Shown piece after piece: positions 50,110-62,492 of a stretch of DNA of 64,000 nt. The notes beneath the pieces were generated by a model. It was not told the DNA's origin, did not search any database, and saw only the letters and a list, made by a program, of their open reading frames with translations. Within the stretch, counting starts at the first letter, position 1, and each line of letters begins with the position of its first letter. A program made the translations under genes and the position numbers. The DNA comes from Rhizomucor pusillus (lineage: Eukaryota; Mucoromycota; Mucoromycetes; Mucorales; Lichtheimiaceae): contig FWWN02000395.1 of assembly GCA_900175165.2 (NCBI GenBank), forward strand, positions 57,327 through 121,326, read 5' to 3'.

Positions 50110-51624
50110 CTATTTCGTTCGTTTTTCGCATAGTTTGTGTGAGAATTGTACAATATGGCGCCACTCCTCCGGACGCGGCGGTCCTGTTCTCTCCAGGGTA
50201 TCACGCAAAGCCACGACGTATTCGTCCATTCGTTCTGCTATGGGAGAGACATTTGCAGTTTTTATGTTGAGTGTTGTGAGGATTTCGGTTGTGACCTTCT
50301 TAAAGTTGCTCTGCTTTTGTAATTCTCGTCTTAATCTCTCAATTTGTAGGTTCGCATGCTCTAATCGTTCTTGAGCATTCTGGGCTTGCTTTTCTGCATT
50401 ACGCAACCTTTTCGCCTCCTCTTGCGCTGCTGTCAGCTTCTGCTTAAGATAAGCAACTTCTGATTCCAATATAAGAACTTTTGCATAGTCAGCACCATCA
50501 ATATTTGAGCGAGAAGCTGCTGGTGCGAAGGAGGTCGAGGAAATTTCGGTTTTAGGTGGTGCAACGTTTCTCATCTTTGGAGAGCTAGCAGTAGGAGAAT
50601 CGGTTCTCGAACGTTTCGATGGCAGTAAGCCAGAAGAAGGAGTAGACATGGAGGATGTTTGAAGAGGTCTCGCGGTTTCGATGTTGTTCGATACTTTAGA
50701 GAATGGATGTGACGGATAGGTCGGGTTGCCTGGTTTTTGAGGGTCGGCTGAAGGAACGACGTTGCTCAAGTGTGCTCCACAGCGGTATGAAGGATTTTGT
50801 GGTGGAATTCGGCTGAGCTGTATCAATCCAGCGTTGATACCGCAGGTTACGTGGAAAGACCTGTATAAAGTCCCGGATAAATCTCATTTTCTCCATCTTA
50901 AATCTGAGCTGAAACACTGACTTTGGACAACCGGGCTCTTCGCATCTGGCACAAAATCCTTGCTGTTGCAGACACAGTGCGCATCTCTGTGATCACGGTA
51001 AGCAAACGTAATTGTAATCCATAGATATTTCGCTTACAAGTTGTCCAAGTTTACTCTTGTCAACCAGATAGGGATACTTAGTGTGATCAATTTCTTTGTT
51101 GTAGATTGAACATTGAACATGCATAAACTCAGTTGATTCCGTTGTTCGCTTGATGGCACCAGTTTGAGTGGTGCAGCAAATGATGTTCTGGATCCAAAGA
51201 ATATAAAACATATTTCCATCACTAAGTGGTGTAATAATTACTTACCACCTTCCTGTAAAACCTTTTATTGTAGCATCGCTGACAGAACCAGTCTCCTTCT
51301 GGAATCTCCCGGACACCGTAGCAGTCTAGTAGATAATGTATTTCAGTGCATCACCAAGCAAATTTATAGTTTCTTCGAAAACGGTACATTGATGCACGGG
51401 CATATTGCAGCCTACATAGGATGTTATAGCCCGAGTTTCTTAATCTAATTCAGTCACTGCAATCTCTCACCTGGACCGTCGCAGTAGAGAATCTGGTCCC
51501 TTTCTGTAGAACGTGGGTCATCACAGACCGCACATCGATCCTGTGCATCCATAATAGCCGGACGCCTCCTGTCAATGACATGGCTCGTATGCGGCGATGC
51601 CTTCTGGTGTACCTCATCCATCAT
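50110..51624 (-). CDS. PHD plus extended-PHD coiled-coil protein (AF10/ZFP-1-like)
   Basis: Exons on minus 51624-51471, 51411-51388, 51325-51246, 51187-51038, 50986-50861, 50817-50110 close to 413 residues. The first PHD finger reads CAVCDDPRSTERDQILYCDG, then GCNMPVHQYCYGVREIPEGD and WFCQRC. The piece GCNMPVHQ comes from a 24-nt microexon that supplies a Cys and the His ligand. An extended PHD follows: CCTTQTGAIKRTTESTEF, HVQC, then RCALCLQQQGFCARCEEPGC. Its last FHxxC ligands are not recognisable. The C-terminal half is polar, then a coiled coil (AYLKQKLTAAQEEAKRLRNA). PHD-ePHD followed by a leucine-zipper-type coil is the layout of AF10/AF17, which bind histone H3 and recruit DOT1L. BRPF/JADE/Nto1 scaffolds are the alternative. 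Confidence 0.8.
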
Positions 51625-52509
51625 AATAATTACAACCCCTTATATTGAACCTCGAACTTTGTACGTTCAAGTATCCGTTGCCTGCTCCTTTATTTAGGAG
51701 CGCAGTGCACTTCTCTTAGATTACTTTTTAAAGGTACAATGCCTTTGCAAAAGCGTCGTACCTATGGTGACGGAAAACAAAACTTTCAAAAGCTGAATAA
51801 GAAAGCTGCCTCCCGAATTTTTTTTGTTCACAATTTCGGCTTTATATGTAGTTGACGAATTTTGCGAGTCACGCTTGCGTCAGACTTGCCTCATCAAAGG
51901 CACCCTTCCCAACGCCAGCTGAAGTCTCACCGCTATTTCTAATTGCTTCACGCGGTTTGTTCTTATCGTCGGTTGAAACTGCATAATGCGAACGTTAGTT
52001 TTTTTAAAAATAAGTGCGCACATATTGACTCGCGTTGATATCAAAAGCTATTGATGCTTTACGGTGTATTAATGATGACTACAAATGGTTTGATGATCTC
52101 AGGTAGTCTCATATTACAATGGATACGCCAGGAAGAAGATAGGTACAGTCGTATGAAGTAACCGAACAGAAAATAAGTATAATTTTGCTTTTTCGACATT
52201 TGCACCTATGGACTACATGATCTACATAGTAGTCAAGGATCCTTTTGACTTGCTGCTTCCAAAACAAATCAATGTCCCTTTGCATTGGATAGCAACTCAA
52301 TAGCAGAAGGTCATCTCAAGGTCGCCAAAAGCTCAGAAACAGATGATCTAAATAGCTTCCTCTCTTAAATATTTACAGCTACTTTATTGACTGACCTAAA
52401 GACTAATTTTTTGCTCGATAAAGCAATTGTTTAATTTTTCTGTAGGATTGGTATCAATACATATATATTAGTTTAAGAAAATAACAGCAACAACGGATCA
52501 AAGTATCTA
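51625..52509. other. intergenic, no gene seen
   Basis: About 880 bases between the PHD gene promoter and the 3' end of the RasGEF gene. AT-rich; the small minus frame at 52109-52300 has no support. Confidence 0.5.
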
Positions 52510-55500
52510 TCAGCTGCTCCGACCAGTTTCTAATGTATTAAAATGATATATCTCGCATCGTGTGCTGCTACCTAAACAAGGTTCCACGTTCATGAACTGC
52601 TTTTCCAGGACCATCGCTACGTTGTAAAGCGGGCTCGTATGCCGCAAATTACATGCGAAGGGGTATTCGGCCATCGTATATTTTTTGAGCGAGGTGATAA
52701 AGTCGGTTATAGACCGGAATTTTTGAAGATTCACCAACTTGCAATCCTCTGTGGCCGCAGATTCTGTATGCAGGTAAGTCGTATTTCCTTCCAAAAAGAA
52801 GGTGATATCTTTTGTCACTACCGGGAGAAAAGGAATAGCTGGGGAAGTTTTTGTAGCTAATGCTTGCCGATAGTATCTCATGTTATTCGATAAATCGATA
52901 AGCTTTTGTAGTTCCTCAAACGTGCTCAAGTCTTGCTTCGATAGAGTCTGCCATACGTCCATACGTTGCACGAGTGGATTCTGTAAACCAATGACAATGA
53001 CCATACTGGTGTGAAATGCGTTCCACTCCAGACAATACTACATGATGCTAAAGTTAACAAGAATACGTAAACATTGCTTCCGCGGAAAGCATACGATACC
53101 AACCTTGGCTATCTTGATTAAATGGGTCAATGTGGCGGACCTCTTATTTTTCCCTTGCGAGCATAATTCATGCACAACCCAATGGCTCAGCTATTTCACG
53201 CAGCTGCGTGGTTAGCTAATATGCAGGCCAAATCACTGTCATTGATTCAATCATTACCGTATTAGACCGTTTGGTAAGTAAAGCCTTAGCACCAACATGG
53301 ACATTTGCATCGTTTGTCTGAGAGCATGTCAAGTACTCAGTTTCCGCTATGTTTTTGAAGAGCTTGTAGTCCGCCAGCGTCAAATATTGAGCAACATGCA
53401 ATGCGTCAAACATGTTCATACTCTGCTTGGAAAACGAGCCAGGGCTAGATTTTCTACGGCCTTGGGTATCCACAGCATTGAATATCATGCTGATCAGCTC
53501 TGTCCCATATTTACTCATCATAGCTTCACGTTGCTTTGCTGCCTGTTTATCCAGCTCATTTGAGCAAGTTTGTCTGGTCGATTCGAAAATTTTCTTCTTG
53601 AGAACTGACCATACCTGATGGTTTAGCATATATCTAAGTTTTCGAACTTCCTCAGCAAATCCAGCTCGAGCGTGAAGCTGATCTAAAAACAATTCCAGCT
53701 TTGCCCTGAACGATTGATTTTCTGTTGAGAAATCCTCTGGTCTTAGGTTGAGCCATCTGGAGAGTAAATAGATAATCCTAAATTTGCAAAATGTGGGTGG
53801 AATCAATCCGAAAGTCTGGGTAAGCATGTATACATTGCCACCATAACTGAATCAGCTACCTTGATCGAAAGAACCGACGTTTTTCATGAAGAAGCCAATC
53901 AAAACTTCCATTGAATGCCAAGGAATGTAGTTCATCCATGACTTGCATGGGAGTTGTAAAGAAATGATGATTGAGGATGAAGATGTCAATGTCGTTAATA
54001 TCTATGCCAGGAAAATTATAAGAAAACATTACAAAAGAGTCGTTCGGATGAATATTTGTTATTCATGATTTGCAATTCTTATCATACCTTGCTCTTGTCC
54101 TTGTATTAATTGGTGTAGTAATATGCTCAGAGTTCCCGCAATGATTCTATACTTTCCTTCGGATTGACGTTCCATTATGAGCACCGTACGGCCCTCTTGT
54201 TGAACTTCAAAGTGGTCATTTTGCTTGGAAGAAGTCGAAAAACACTGTACTATTGAATGACCAATATTGGATGATTGGCACGATCTTTTGTTTGCTGACA
54301 ATGACGTCGTTTCAATTTTTGGTAGATTGGCTGACATCCAATGCTTAAAAGTTGCATTTGAGAACCCAGCAGTACTTTTAGGTCTTTCGAGGAAGCGATC
54401 AGGTGATTTCTCTGGTATTATAAGTGAGTCCGTTGCAAGAGACGCCGGGAGGGAACGTCGATGGTTTTGATAACGCTGTCGTCGTGGTAATGTGACAGAC
54501 GCAGGATTTTGGACTAGATTTCCTTCTTGAAGCGACTCATGCCGAGAAGGTCGATGGGCAACAGCGCTTCTATCTGAATACTGACCAAAGCGGGTATCTT
54601 GAGCTGCCGGATCCTCGGCTGAGTAGTTTCTCGTGGTCCTCTCTGACAACCCATCTAGCGGATGGTTTGACGTATTTTCTTGGCATAATCCGCGGGACTC
54701 GTTGTTCAAGGAGATCGCGCTGCCATACACTTCACTTCCTTGCGTGATCCTGCTACTGTGTACACTTGACATGGAGGATAGTGCTGAAAAATAGGAGGAT
54801 GTCCTAATAGAAGATGCAAAGTCTGACGTATTCTGGAGTGGGCGCTGCGTATTTGCAACAGTTGATTGAGAGCTTGAGATTGGCGAAACATAATGCCTCT
54901 TCTGGTCCTGACTTTCATTAACGAGATCACCCTGGTCGCAGGTTTGCGACATGTTTCTTTCAAACATTTCTTGGATTGTTTTTCGTCTGTTTCTATGATT
55001 ATTGCTGCTGAAACGCCGACGTAGAAAACCTGCAGCACCAGCAGCTGAACCACTATTCGAGTGTTCCTCGAGGACAGGTGATTTTTGTAGTCTGACAGGA
55101 ATCTATGTATATTAAAGATTGTATCAGCATTAAACAATTTTAATAGCTGCTCTTCATGTTCTTTTGACCACCTTGGCACCCGAATAGTCTATCTCGGATG
55201 TGAAGAAGCTGCTTATATTTGTCGTTGCGCTGCTTGTGCAGCTGCTTGCTGGATCAAACAAGGAGCCATCTAAACTATCTCGATGATTTGATGCTTTCTT
55301 GCCAGATTTGAAAAGACCTCTTAGAGTAATCGCACTTGATTTCAGGGGGGTATCTGGAGTGGTACTGGAGGATGATACGGAGCGACTTCGCCGGTTAGCC
55401 CGCCTGTATCTAAATGTAGAGCTAAGCAGAGATTTAAGTGGTGATCTTGGTTCCGGTTGCTCTCGCGTATCGGCCATTACAAAACTCGTTTTGCTAGGTT

Positions 55501-56803
55501 CATCTGACTGTTGATCCATTTGAATTCTGGATAATGCAATTCGTGAAGCACGAACTGATCGTTGACGTCGCAAAGGCAGTTGGATAAATGATGATTTTCG
55601 TGGCAGTTTGTGTTCCATGGATCCATTAGGAACCTCGCTGAGGCGAACACACGCTTGCAAAGACTCTAATGCTGGTGTGGAGTCGCTAGCAAACTGCTGA
55701 GGTGCCCGTATTCTCAAGGTTGACGAAACATTGCGTATTAGACGCTCTCGGACTAGATCGCAGATGATCCCATTTTAATGCCCAAGCTAGAGTATCGGAT
55801 ATATGAGTATTCACCTGTTCCATTCTTGGAGAAAATCTTTGATCTAAAAACTTCGCATCAGCATATCATCACCGCAATGACCATGTGATAAATGGCTCTA
55901 TCATGTTGACGCAAGCTCGTACCGACAATCTTGCTGCAAAACGGATACAATTGGACCTATGACCCAGTGGAGTCTGCGCTTAGTCAGAGAAATCTTAATC
56001 GACTGAAATTGAGCTATACCTTCTTGAAGTTGAACAAATGCTACAAGTGCATCCAACATTCTTCGCAAATGTATCATGAAAGCTGACTATAATCAAACTC
56101 CCTTTGTGAGCGTCAATGTATAGATATTCGTTTGAAAATATAATCTTTTGCTACCACTTCATCCCAGAATGTTTGAGGATCTTGCAAAGCTGCTGAGTCA
56201 TCGGGAGCTACTGATTTCAAAACTGAGTCTGTATGGATTGGACTAGGTGACCGTCGCATTTGCTGGACGCAGCGCAGACTAGCGATCGCTTCCTTCTGTA
56301 TAGTATCAGTGACGGAGCATGCATCAGGCAAATCTAGCGATCCTTGACGAATGAAGCTTTTCTTTGTGAAATGCTGCAATGAAGTGACTCTACGCACAGT
56401 CTTTTGCAAGGTCATATTTTGTCGTTTCTCGTAAGCCTCGGTAGTTAGCTGCGTAACAATTGAGGATAATAGCAGAATTACATCTGCAGAATTTTCTGCG
56501 AACTCTTTTGACGCATCCTCTGCTAATTCTGGTGTACTGAAAGCTGCTGTCATAATCGTAACCGATATTACGAAATTCCTCCAAATATCCTGACTTGTTA
56601 ATCAATTATCTTTGGACTCTTTGGCCATCATCATCCGCTCTTACTAAATCGTCACACAAATGTACCAAATTGGCGGGCGGAGAGTCGATTACTGAAGCGA
56701 GCTGATCTACCAGAATCCTCGTCTCTACACAAGCTCTGGCGTGTGCTGGCACAGATCGACGTTTTGTGATGTATGCTCTTGGTGTATGACGGCCACTATA
56801 CAT
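52510..56803 (-). CDS. Ras guanine-nucleotide exchange factor (REM plus CDC25)
   Basis: Exons on minus 56803-56645, 56589-56155, 56086-56020, 55978-55923, 55843-55815, 55712-55172, 55102-54088, 54001-53860, 53756-53237, 53190-53104, 53037-52510 close to 1192 residues. The first 700 or so residues are Ser/Pro/Arg-rich and contain no SH3 that I can see. The REM (RasGEF-N) domain begins near residue 735: YRIIAGTLSILLHQLI, then DINDIDIFILNHHFFTTP. The CDC25 domain has AQYLTLADYKLFKNI, LSHWVVHELC, RSATLTHLIKIAK and WNAFHTSMVIVIGL, with LSKQDLSTFEELQKLID and NNMRYYRQAL after it. It would load GTP on a Ras or Rap-type GTPase. Exon 5 is 29 nt. Which GTPase cannot be told. Confidence 0.88.
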
Positions 56804-58079
56804 TAACTGGATTCAGGAACAGTGAAAGAAAGGAAAAGGAGAGTGCTTGAGAATCTAATCCCTGGACCGCTAGGACTCAAAATGTCGATCCCCCGCCTTT
56901 CGTTCGTCTGCCATGAAATTCGCTCCTAAAAGAATCGCACCCCTAGCTACTCCCCTAAAGTAATAAATGGCTGCTTCAAGTAAATAGGAACAGGGTAAAT
57001 ATGCTAATCGAGGGAAAAAGGTGCTAGAGCTTCAAAAATTGGGGCAAATTGTATGAGTTCATTGCTGTAATGTGGGCAGATATTGCCACTAGTTCGAAAC
57101 ACAACGGTGGCCTAAATCCTCATGCAGATGCGTATTGTTGCAATATGATCGAAGCTACCTCGCAGACATTGAATACATCCAGTATCCTTTTATCGATTGT
57201 GCAACGATCATGACTCATGTTGCATAGTTTCCGTTTGTATGCATATATGCAAACAAAACTTGCATGGATGAATAAATTCAGCTTCCATAAATGGGCGCCG
57301 ATACACATGCATACATACAAAGAAGTGTAAAAGAGCTAGCACAGCCACCATTGACTAGCTTAACTTGCTTTTAATAGCATGGAAGCAAAAAACCAAACAA
57401 ACAATGAGCATGTGGTCATCGTTCCTCATAGAATGCTGTAACCCATTCAAATGCAATCACTAACGTATTACAGTGATAGGCACTTCATCTAAAAAATATG
57501 TAAGCGGGTTTTGGCTTGATAATATCTTCTTCATAGACAGGAACAAGAAAGCAGACAGCTGATTAACGATCAGAACTTGTGGCTAGCCGCTGTCAGTGGT
57601 GCAGATTTCTTTCCGAGCAAAAATCCCCGTATCCTTCGTACGACACTTGAAGGAGTATATCTCAGCTGAAGTAATATCATCGTTATCTGTTCCCTACAAG
57701 TTTTCCTGCCTCTATGACTCTGCAGACGAGATGCCAGGCTGTAGGTTGGAAGTGTCGGGCCCACCAGTGATATGTAAAATGTATGGTAATGGTCTAAGCG
57801 TGCAGTGAGAAATAGCACCAGTCGACCTCTTTAATACGTCTACTACGACTACTACTGAACAGAAAGAAAGGCTGATGTTCATCTTCTTGAAGAGGCAAGT
57901 TTGTTTGGAAATTCAGGCACCGCATTCAATAGAAATCTTCGGTTTCCGCAAGGCGGAGGTGAGGACCAAATTGGTGCGACGCACTGACTGTATGTACGTC
58001 AACAGCTTTCCGGGAAATCTCTTCTTTGTTCCTTTTTCATTCGATGAGTCCAGGAAGGGGCTTGTAAACTTATAGTTAC
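56804..58079. other. intergenic, no firm gene
   Basis: About 1.28 kb between divergent genes. On minus, a short frame ending at 57570 (MILLQLRYTPSSVVRRIRG) resembles a basic mitochondrial-type leader but has no partner exon. On plus, 57875-58075 is open without support. The left part is rich in ATGCATA-like words around 57230-57320. Confidence 0.45.
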
Positions 58080-59325
58080 ATGGCCTTCTGGGATACATCC
58101 TGCCGACGAACGCTCGTACTTATCCTTGCGGGTCTCGTCGCCTCCACTCTTATTTACCTCTCTATCATTGATACCACAAAGCCTTCCCTCACACCGAACT
58201 CGCACACTGTCTCTGCCGACTATCTCGAGAGTCAGCAACAACAGCCCTTTGAAGCGTCCTCGAACCATTCTGTGCCTTGGAAATGTACTTGTTACAATTA
58301 CGATTCCGGCGAAGAATCGACATTGCCGGCTGATGAACCTCCACCGAAAGAGCACGGAGAAGCTAGCCCAGTCTTAGTGCCCGAATCGTTTGCTGATCCA
58401 CCTTCCGAACTTATGGATAAGATAAACAACAACATGCATGATGGACGGGTCTTGATCGTCGCCACAGCCAACTACGGTATGCGGGAATATATATACAATT
58501 GGATCGAGTCGATGAAACGAACTGGGGAAGACAAATTTGTCATTTTCTGCTTGGATGATAAGCTCTACACCCATTTGGTCAATGCAGGTTATGAATCACA
58601 CGCCGTACAAATACCTGAGATGTGGTATCACCAAGATGTTGCAAGCAACTTTGAAGAGTACTACACTCCCCAATATCGAATTATTACCCATGCGAAAACG
58701 CTCGTAGTACAGAGACTATTATATCTCGATATAACTGTGTTGTTCACGGACGTGGATGTCGTCTGGTTACGCCCGCGTACGCGTGAATACCTCAAAACTT
58801 TTCTGGATATTCGACCCGATACACATGTTATTTTCCAACAAGAGGGCTTAGACGAGCGACAAGTGAATACCGGCTTTTACATGATGCGTCCAGCTACGGA
58901 TATGAAACGACTACTCGCAGAGACGATCTATTTGCAAGACACTGAGGAGGGTTTGACACAACAGGGCGCACTGAACAAAGCGCTGAGCGACATCGTCATG
59001 GATATCCGGACAAGCAGTGTCGTACTCTTGGACGTCATATACTTTCCGAACGGCTATTCATACTTCGACAATGACTTGAGTAAATCATTGGGAATAGAAC
59101 CTTACATATTACATGCTAATTACAGAGTAAGTTTACAAATTGCTCAGCACATGTTTATGCATAGCACTGAATGTATTTTAGGTTGGAGATGCTAAAAAGG
59201 AGGAATTGAGAAGTCGCGGATTCTGGTACGTGGACGAAGAATGGCTGAAACAGATGGATCAACAGACGGACGATGCCTGGCAGGAACAAATCGATGAAAT
59301 AATTGCACCTGGCGTTCGTCTTTAG
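58080..59325 (+). CDS. nucleotide-diphospho-sugar transferase-like type II membrane protein
   Basis: Exons 58080-59126 and 59182-59325 close to 396 residues. A short N-terminus leads to a signal anchor (TLVLILAGLVASTLIYLSI) and a stem. The catalytic domain has ILIVATANYG-like DGRVLIVATANYGMREYIYN, FCLDDKLYTHL, and LFTDVDVVWLR, whose DVD is the metal-binding DxD motif. FQQEGLDERQVNTGFYMMRP then sits in the acceptor-side region. The pattern is that of the PF03407 family, which includes plant arabinosyl- and xylosyltransferases. A Golgi role in glycan or wall polymer synthesis is likely; sugar and acceptor are unknown. There is no sequence relation to the fucosyltransferase-like gene at 35.1 kb. 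Confidence 0.85.
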
Positions 59326-59855
59326 CTACATATGGCTGTTAGCAATGCATGTAAAATCCTCATCAATACTCGAACAACCTAATACTCCATCCAAAACCTC
59401 CTTTTACTATTTGCTTGTATTCTTTTTTCCTCCTTCATCCCTACATTTTCAATAGGCATGTCTTTTTTGGATAGGTTGATGACTTCAGGTCGGAGACCAA
59501 GTTTTCCGTTTTGCCTCCTTTTGAAGATGTCGACTATGTATGTATACAATACTGTTTATTCGCAACGGACCAACCATATAAATAACATACCTTGGAAAGT
59601 GCCTCTTTTCTTTGCGACGCTTAGATATATAGCAAAAAAAGGGTAAGAATGATGGAAACTGGAAAAAGGTCGAAAAGCTTATATGAAAAACCAGAAAAAT
59701 TTCGGCGTGCTATTTTTAACCACTGCGTTGAAGCCGTATATCACTCTTTCCAGAAAGCAGTTGGGTATCGTTCCTACCCCAACTGGCGTTGCCCCGCTCC
59801 GAGACCATATGTATGAACGTCTGGGTAAAGGTTCCAAGATCGTGGTAACCGGCAA
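59326..59855. other. intergenic with a possible coding relic
   Basis: A 61-residue plus frame at 59683-59868 (LGIVPTPTGVAPLRDHMYE inside) looks like a fragment of a real protein, but it has no start context, neighbours or known family. Confidence 0.35.
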
Positions 59856-60584
59856 TTATTCCCCGTGAACAAAATGAAGTTTGATTTTCCGGAAAACTTC
59901 GAAATCGCCATAGCAATACTTATCCGCTATTGCCTTGAGAACGCCTTGTAATGGTCGAATCCGGCGTTCTGAGGTGCAGCGCCTCAATCCTCTCGAGGTC
60001 TCCAAAATTAACATCTCTGCGTCCTTGAGGTCGATAGATCGCATGGCACCATCCGCGTTGTATTTGTACCGGCCATCGAGTATGCCTTGCATGCTGAGCT
60101 CGCTTGTCATTGATTTCAATTCTTGAGCAGGGAACAGCAAAACGGCATATCCCCTTATTCTTAGCATGTACTTGCATGCTTTTAATGACGGGTTAGATTG
60201 CATCGACATTAAGGCTTGCTTCTGAATGCTCCAGATTGTTGTCATCCTACACGTCATGCCATCTACAAATACCTCGTTAGTTGACTATATAAAAATTAAG
60301 ATGTTACATACGTTTGCAAAATAATATTGAGAAACTTACGCTGTGACTTGAACCCGTTGTCAGTGACTTCAGTCTTTTGCGAAGCCAATGCATCGATAGC
60401 AGATTTTATTTCACATAAACTTATCTATGTGCTTGACGTTAAAAGCTAAAATATCCAGTAATTTGTTATTGAACAACACATACTGCGTCCAGAATATTGT
60501 TGACATCTTTTTGAAACGATAAGTGAAGGGAGCATCCTCCGTAGGCGTGAGTTGACTCTGCAGCCGATCATAAAGCCCTTCAGG
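59856..60584 (-). pseudogene. fragment of a repeated Mucorales-type gene of unknown function
   Basis: Reads on minus. The upstream piece (about 60584-60425, LYDRLQSQLTPTEDAPFTY and onward) is followed by a likely exon (AIDALASQKTEVTDNGFKSQ) ending at a GTAAG near 60340. A third piece runs 60257-59856 and includes YKYNADGAMRSIDLKDAEML, ILETSRGLRRC, VLKAIADKYCYGDFEVF and IKLHFVHGE. The pattern ADG...D..E...LETSG...K...G.L.ML..IADKY.YG.FE.FK...FFVH recalls a gene family I have seen repeatedly in Mucorales, with no known function. Here the frame ends right after FVHGE, where the family continues. The 5' side is replaced by transposon sequence, so this is a broken copy. Confidence 0.6.
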
Positions 60585-61563
60585 AATACATGATCGTCGG
60601 CGGGATCGCTTCCTCTTAGCTGGCGGCTGTGGACGCCTCAGGCTACACTTCACGAGACCGGAGGCAGAAATCGCGCCCAATATGGTGGTTGTCTGCGCTC
60701 GTGTTTTGGGCACAGTAACTACAGCAGGCGAGTCTTTCTTGGGCCAGGCCATAGTGCGCTTCATGTTCATATGGAAAGTAGATTATCGTGCATATTGGTC
60801 CTGAAATCCATATCGGTTCACTCCTTGGATCTTCTCCTCGCTGTCCCTGTCCACAGGCTGAAACGGGGCCTTCTTGAGCGATATGTTGTACTGCGTCCTC
60901 ACGAAATCATAAACAGTACTCTTGGAGATCTTCAATCCCTGAAACCTCTGAAGCAGTCGCTCCATCAACTGTTCCAGGTGAAGTACAACATCTACAAAAG
61001 AAATGCGTGACCTTAGGAGTTTTAAACAGATAACTATTCTATTTATGATCCCCATTTATCGTCACCCGTTTTCCCAGTAGTTTTTAAATTTTGTCTCTTA
61101 AAGTATGAATATACAAGAAAAATTAGTCACGTATTTCAAGGATTCTCATCAATCTACAGTACTCCGAAATGACCTTCTTGTGCTCCTCGCCCGAGGATGC
61201 GCTGTTGACCTTTCTTCTTACACTTCTCAGAGATGCTGTCTGGATGATCCTCATACTGTTGGCCCATCTTTGAGCTGTAGCTGAGGCACTCAGACGTTTT
61301 TCAAACGACAGTTTGAAGAACCTGACTTTGTCCTGATTCGTGTAGAGCGTGTACACTCGCTTGACATACAGTTCTTTCATATGAAAATCTACATCCTTCT
61401 TTGCACTTTCAGTCTGCATGTCATCTGACTCACGGTCGCTCCCGCGGGGCTGATCGCGCAAGGAGGAAAACTGAAAACTCTTACGTACCTTGTAAACTCC
61501 TTGAGGTGCCAAACTCTGTACGACAAGACCTCCTGGAGCGCGAAATCTATTTTTGGGAAATGC
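60585..61563 (-). mobile_element. decayed Tc1/mariner (DD34E) element, 3' half missing
   Basis: Minus-strand fragments of a transposase related to the better copy at 62.1-63.7 kb. They are YTLYTNQDKVRFFKLSFEKR (61350-61300 region), then HLEQLMERLLQRFQGLKISK and TVYDFVRTQYNISLKKAPFQ (60990-60860), and NMKRTMAWPKKDSPAVV with PKTRAQTTTILGAISASGLV (60770-60640). Homology ends after PPAKRKR near 60600. The second Asp and the Glu of the triad are absent, so it cannot be active. An outer inverted-repeat end lies at 61538-61563. There are several frameshifts and internal deletions between fragments. Confidence 0.75.
61538..61563 (-). repeat. terminal inverted repeat of the decayed element
   Basis: On minus it reads GCATTTCCCAAAAATAGATT and then TCGCGC, matching the right end of the element at 62.1-63.7 kb. 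Confidence 0.7.
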
Positions 61564-61568
61564 GGCTT

Positions 61569-61597
61569 TCATTTGGGGGAGGGGNGGGGGGGGGTAA
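61569..61597. other. poly-G tract with an ambiguous base
   Basis: A G-run broken by one A and by an N at 61585. It is probably a sequencing or assembly uncertainty inside the transposon remnant. Confidence 0.85.
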
Positions 61598-61632
61598 ATT
61601 GCTTTCTGGTAAGAGTGTACCAACTTCGCCAT

Positions 61633-62146
61633 GTGTCACTTGTAGCAGTCCCAGTACAGTCATGAAAACATGCCATGTTGGAATGGAAACGAGCCACTAT
61701 CAAAGCATTACCCACGTGCTTCACAGATGAGCATGGACTTTCAAGTATCAATTTAGACAATATCTGTGTGAAGAATCATCTAATAAGGATACTCGCATCC
61801 CTTATATTCTCCTTCGAGGATTGCATTACCTGTATGCAGTCTACGCAGGCTACGGTTCTGTAATGTCCATCATTAACGACTAAATATAAGAGATGTGCCA
61901 TCATCTATTACGTTACAAAGACCACATATAGTTCTGGGCACGATTCAGTATTCGAAACTGGGTAAGAGGTCCTGGTGATGATGCAGTTCACGCCTAGGCC
62001 ATTATAGAAAAGGAATATTGATCTTTCCGAGCGGAGCAATAGATCGTGGAGAGCATCACTTGCCGATTTTGATTGTTCTCGAAGCTACAGCTGGAGGGCC
62101 ATTTTGCATACACTCTTTTCAGAAAGTAAAGTCGCTCCCCAATGAG
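61633..62146. other. spacer between the two transposon copies
   Basis: About 500 bases with short frames only. No supportable gene. Confidence 0.5.
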
Positions 62147-62178
62147 AATAGATTTCGCGCCTCTGACAAATCAGATGT
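62147..62178 (+). repeat. left inverted repeat of the DD34E element
   Basis: Starts AATAGATTTCGCGC and runs through CTGACAAATCAGATGT. It is the inverse of 63688-63717 with two small differences. Confidence 0.8.
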
Positions 62179-62492
62179 TGCTTTTCCGGGATGACTTGTC
62201 GCACAAAAACTGGGCAGTTCCGAGAGTATTAAAAACGTCCATAAGCACTCTTAAGCTCAGCTCTCTTCCTTCTACTACATCGTGCACTGAAAATTTACAT
62301 CGCAAAATGAGCATTCAATTTTTCTATGAGATGGGCAGTGTAATGCTGTTGATGAACATGGCAGGCCTGAGCCTATGGACTACATCGTAGATGAGGAGCA
62401 GTATGCTCTTGAGACGGTAAGTTCTTACACGCAGTACTTGCGTAATCTGCCTCGCGAGAGCGACTGCGAGTCAGTTGCCTTGCAGGCTGCAG

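Noticed and set aside
54267..54470. Plus-strand frames inside 52.5-56.8 kb
   Set aside because: Shadows of the RasGEF exons on the minus strand, which close in phase.
57570..57818. 82-codon minus frame with basic, leader-like C-terminal part
   Set aside because: No partner exon, no homology, and the plus strand is also open there.
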